From the NCBI GenBank assembly GCA_043747595.1, contig JAYTOX010000008.1, forward strand, positions 1 through 55,192: a stretch of DNA of 55,192 nucleotides. Direction: 5' to 3'. This document shows positions 52,666 through 55,192 of this stretch, piece after piece (positions within the stretch are counted from its first letter, which is position 1; every line of letters begins with the position of its first letter). The notes below the pieces were generated by a model, which saw only the letters and a program-made list of their open reading frames with translations, had not been told where the DNA came from and searched no databases. The translations under genes and the position numbers were made by a program. This DNA comes from JADKIH01 sp043747595. GTDB lineage: Bacteria > Bacteroidota > Bacteroidia > AKYH767-A > 2013-40CM-41-45.

Positions 52666-54198
52666 TTATTTAATAATCTTCTTGGTAAATATGTTTTCTC
52701 CTAAAATTACCTCTATTAAGTAAACCCCAGTCGGCAACATTTCCGTTTTAATATTCATTGAAAAAATTTCACTGTCTTTTTGAAATCCTTTTTGAAATTG
52801 CAACTTTCCTGTGTAATCAAAAATTATAATATTCCCGACGCCAAACTGACGATCATTTATTTCAACTATCAATTCGTCGCTAGATGGGTGGTACAAGACT
52901 TCAGTCGTTTCTGAACTAAGTTCATCATTAATATTAGTAGGAACATTGCAATAATCAAAAGCATTTCCATTGTATGAATAAATATTAAGCGATCTATAAT
53001 ATACAGTGTCGTTGAGTAGATGAGTAGGGAATAATGGATAAGGAGTTGTGCTTATTGTATCCATGCTCCAGCCAATGTTTGTATTTGGAATGTAACATGC
53101 TGTACTATCATCAAGATTTATTTCTGCTGTTAAAGGTTGGTTATGAAACGAAACATGCGAAGGGAAGTCTTCCATAAAAGTGTAAACCCTATCGCTTTTT
53201 TGAATTATCCTTTTAATCATATTGCTCCGTTGATTTGATGGCGATAAGAAACCAAAAATACGAGCGTTTATCAATTGTCCGGATTGATCAATTTTAAGAA
53301 GAATCGATTGATAATAGTTGCTTGCAAATCCAATAATAAAATTGCTATCGCTTAACTGAAAAAGGTCGAGGTAAATGTTGTTCCTCAATAGATCGGTAAA
53401 GCTATAATCTACACTAGAAGATGATTTGTAAGAAAAGGTAATTGTTCCGGAAGTGTCTGTGCGGAATAGAAACAAACTTTTATAGCCCGATGAATCGCTA
53501 AAGCCGGCGAATGCATATCCTCCATCGAAAGTAGAAATAGCTTTTAGAATTGTCCGATTATAAATATTATTTGCCCAGATAGGATTGCATAACGAGTCGG
53601 ATTTGACAAATATATTATTTCCTGCGTTTATAAAACCGTTTGATGATGTAGCCACAAGTGTTTGTGTCGGATAATTATTTCGTCTGTGCCAAATTATATT
53701 TCCATTGCCATCAGTTTTTAGGCTGCCGTTGAAAGATAAATTTCCATCCGTTGTTTTTACTACGCTGTTGACTTTTCCATCGCCGATGCCATTATAAATA
53801 CATTTATACCATTCAATATTTAAGGCAGAGTCGGTTTTTACCATAGCCATATCGAAAGTTGAGGAATAGTAACCATAAAAACCGCCGGAAAATAGATAGC
53901 CTCCATCATCGCTGGCAGTTATTTGAGTAAGATCAAGAGTAAGCCCGCCCCAAAGTGAATCTTTTAACTCATAAATGATAGGAGATGAAAGAGAAGAATC
54001 GAGAAAAGTAAAGGCGGTGTAATAACTACTACCATAATCGACGGTGGAAGTTATAATATAACCATGGTTTCGAGAAAGAATGATATTTTGATTTCCATTA
54101 TTTGATGAAGGAGTAGAATAATATTTTGTTTTTAATTGAGCGGATGCTGTGCTGTCAAACAAAATTAAAGAGAGAAATATAAGTAAGTATTTATTCAT
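52666..54198 (-). CDS. T9SS cargo, propeller-like repeat protein
   Basis: 510 residues from ATG 54198, where a signal peptide begins (MNKYLLIFLSLILFDSTASAQ); an ATG at 54228 is less likely. Propeller-like repeats include SRNHGYIITSTVDY, ASDDGGYLFSGGFYG, STFDGGYAFAGFSDS and KIDQSGQLINARIF, close in style to the protein at 47457. Residues 440-510 form a type A T9SS domain (VLYHPSSDELIVEI, LPTGVYLIEVILG). Function is unknown; it is probably on the surface or secreted. The neighbours are the barrel gene downstream and transketolase, which is divergent. Confidence 0.82.
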   Translation of the reverse strand: MNKYLLIFLSLILFDSTASAQLKTKYYSTPSSNNGNQNIILSRNHGYIITSTVDYGSSYYTAFTFLDSSLSSPIIYELKDSLWGGLTLDLTQITASDDGGYLFSGGFYGYYSSTFDMAMVKTDSALNIEWYKCIYNGIGDGKVNSVVKTTDGNLSFNGSLKTDGNGNIIWHRRNNYPTQTLVATSSNGFINAGNNIFVKSDSLCNPIWANNIYNRTILKAISTFDGGYAFAGFSDSSGYKSLFLFRTDTSGTITFSYKSSSSVDYSFTDLLRNNIYLDLFQLSDSNFIIGFASNYYQSILLKIDQSGQLINARIFGFLSPSNQRSNMIKRIIQKSDRVYTFMEDFPSHVSFHNQPLTAEINLDDSTACYIPNTNIGWSMDTISTTPYPLFPTHLLNDTVYYRSLNIYSYNGNAFDYCNVPTNINDELSSETTEVLYHPSSDELIVEINDRQFGVGNIIIFDYTGKLQFQKGFQKDSEIFSMNIKTEMLPTGVYLIEVILGENIFTKKIIK

Positions 54199-54792
54199 AT
54201 TCAGTAAGCCTAAGACTGTAAAAAACAATATTAGCGTGAAATGAGATTTGTAAAATCATTTAACAGTTATTTTTTTAACAATCGCTAATTAGTATGGTAT
54301 TTACAAATATATCAATATTCTTTAATTTTCAAAATCATATTTATGCAAACGGAATAGAAATGATACTAGAAGTAAATTATTGCCAAGTATTTATTGTTTG
54401 CCAACTTTTAGGTTGTTTGCGATGTAAAATATGCTAATAACAGTTTAATATTGCCCTGATTTATTCAGGTTTGGCGAGGAATTTTGGTGTTAAAATATTT
54501 TTGCAAATCTTAAAACTTAAATTGTTTCTGTGAAGCTTGTTTCACTTTGATTTTTTCCGGGTCTCTTGTATTTACTCTTTCATGATCAGAATAAGAAAAC
54601 ATTAATGTGAATAGATAGATTTAAATGCAAAAAGTATCGCAACTAATGTTAACTTTATGCCAGACTACGACTTTAGAAATATTTCAAGAAAAGAGGATCA
54701 TTCATGGAAATTTTTTCATAGAAATAGAGTTTCGTTTTTCATTAAAATCAGATAAAACAAATTTTTCTGTTTTTCTTTAATTGTTAATCAAT
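54199..54792. other. Divergent intergenic region before transketolase
   Basis: About 590 AT-rich bases. A promoter match for the transketolase gene lies at 54470-54503. No gene, hairpin terminator or repeat of note was seen. Confidence 0.45.
54470..54503 (+). promoter_or_regulatory. Possible promoter of transketolase gene
   Basis: TTTG (54470-54473), a 22-base spacer and TATTTTTG (54496-54503) fit the Bacteroidota promoter TTG-N17-23-TAnnTTTG. It would give a leader of about 280 bases, which is long, so a closer promoter may exist. Confidence 0.4.
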
Positions 54793-55192
54793 ATGAATAC
54801 AAAATCCCAGACGTTAGATCAATTGTCAATTGATACTGTAAGAATATTAGCTGTTGATGCAGTCCAAAAAGCTAATTCAGGTCATCCCGGAATGCCAATG
54901 GGCGCTGCGCCAATGGGACACGTACTTTGGGTAGATGCAATGAATTACAATCCCAAAAATCCCGAATGGGCAAATCGCGATCGGTTTATCTTGTCGGCAG
55001 GCCATGGATGTATGTTGCAGTACAGTCTGCTTTATCTTACAGGATACGATCTTACATTAGACGACTTAAAAAATTTTCGACAATTACATAGTAAAACAGC
55101 TGGTCATCCTGAATATGGATTGTGTCCTGGTATTGAAGTAACAACCGGTCCATTAGGACAAGGATTTGCCAACGGTATTGGATTTGCGATTG
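54793..55192 (+). CDS. tkt: Transketolase, N-terminal part (runs off right edge)
   Basis: 133 codons from ATG 54793 to the window edge, so the 3' end is missing. The thiamine-diphosphate domain is clear: LAVDAVQKANSGHPGMPMG (catalytic-site His and Gly-rich region), MNYNPKNPEWANRDRFILS, AGHGCMLQYSLLYLTGYD, SKTAGHPEYG and EVTTGPLGQGFANGIG. Transketolase moves two-carbon units between sugar phosphates in the pentose-phosphate pathway, in the cytosol. The visible length and motifs fit a full-length enzyme, not the split two-subunit form; this cannot be confirmed without the remainder. Confidence 0.95.
   Translation, partial: MNTKSQTLDQLSIDTVRILAVDAVQKANSGHPGMPMGAAPMGHVLWVDAMNYNPKNPEWANRDRFILSAGHGCMLQYSLLYLTGYDLTLDDLKNFRQLHSKTAGHPEYGLCPGIEVTTGPLGQGFANGIGFAI

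Overview
The window is AT-rich DNA from a member of the Bacteroidota. The assignment rests on many proteins with type IX secretion system (T9SS) C-terminal sorting domains, a PorP/SprF protein, a PorE-like OmpA lipoprotein, DUF6438, DUF6268 and DUF493 proteins, Bacteroidota-style -7 elements (TAnnTTTG) and little use of Shine-Dalgarno sites. I cannot resolve the genus. No rRNA, tRNA, CRISPR array, integrase or transposase was recognised.

Layout. Positions 1-1916 (minus) hold the N-terminal 638 codons of a large repetitive surface protein that runs off the left edge. Positions 2528-7797 carry signalling and envelope genes: a GAF-PAS protein with a degenerate histidine-kinase core, a DUF4239 membrane protein, a DUF6438 lipoprotein, an orphan LytTR response regulator and a Pro/Thr/His-rich secreted protein. 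Positions 8095-9702 encode a secreted arylsulfotransferase-like protein. Positions 10098-23099 are the centrepiece: a 3264-residue T9SS type B adhesin-like protein with 29 tandem PKD-like repeats of about 86 residues, followed at once by a PorP/SprF protein and a TPR/propeller/OmpA lipoprotein of PorE architecture. This looks like a dedicated export and anchoring operon.

Positions 23248-31000 are mostly housekeeping: DUF493, an S4 RNA-binding protein, a YncE-like propeller, a WYL regulator, a DUF6268 barrel, a RhlE-type helicase and an SLC13/RCK transporter. Positions 31406-41809 hold two related SdrD-like/DUF7619-like T9SS cargo proteins, two divergent GT-C glycosyltransferases, a DUF4331 protein, and a decayed duplicate of the 3' end of one glycosyltransferase. 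Positions 42170-43554 are a translationally coupled NfeD-SPFH pair. Positions 43694-54198 contain four more T9SS cargo proteins, a methyltransferase, a Gly-zipper OmpA lipoprotein and a small outer-membrane barrel. The right edge holds the first 133 codons of transketolase.

Together, at least nine proteins carry visible T9SS sorting domains (eight type A, one type B), so much of the window encodes the secreted and surface proteome. The strongest leads are the giant repeat protein and its export partners, the GT87 3'-end relic, an in-frame TAA inside the coding-like tail of the His-rich protein, the kinase H-box with Asn in place of His, the alternating FN3 architecture, and a perfect 41-bp palindrome between two envelope genes.
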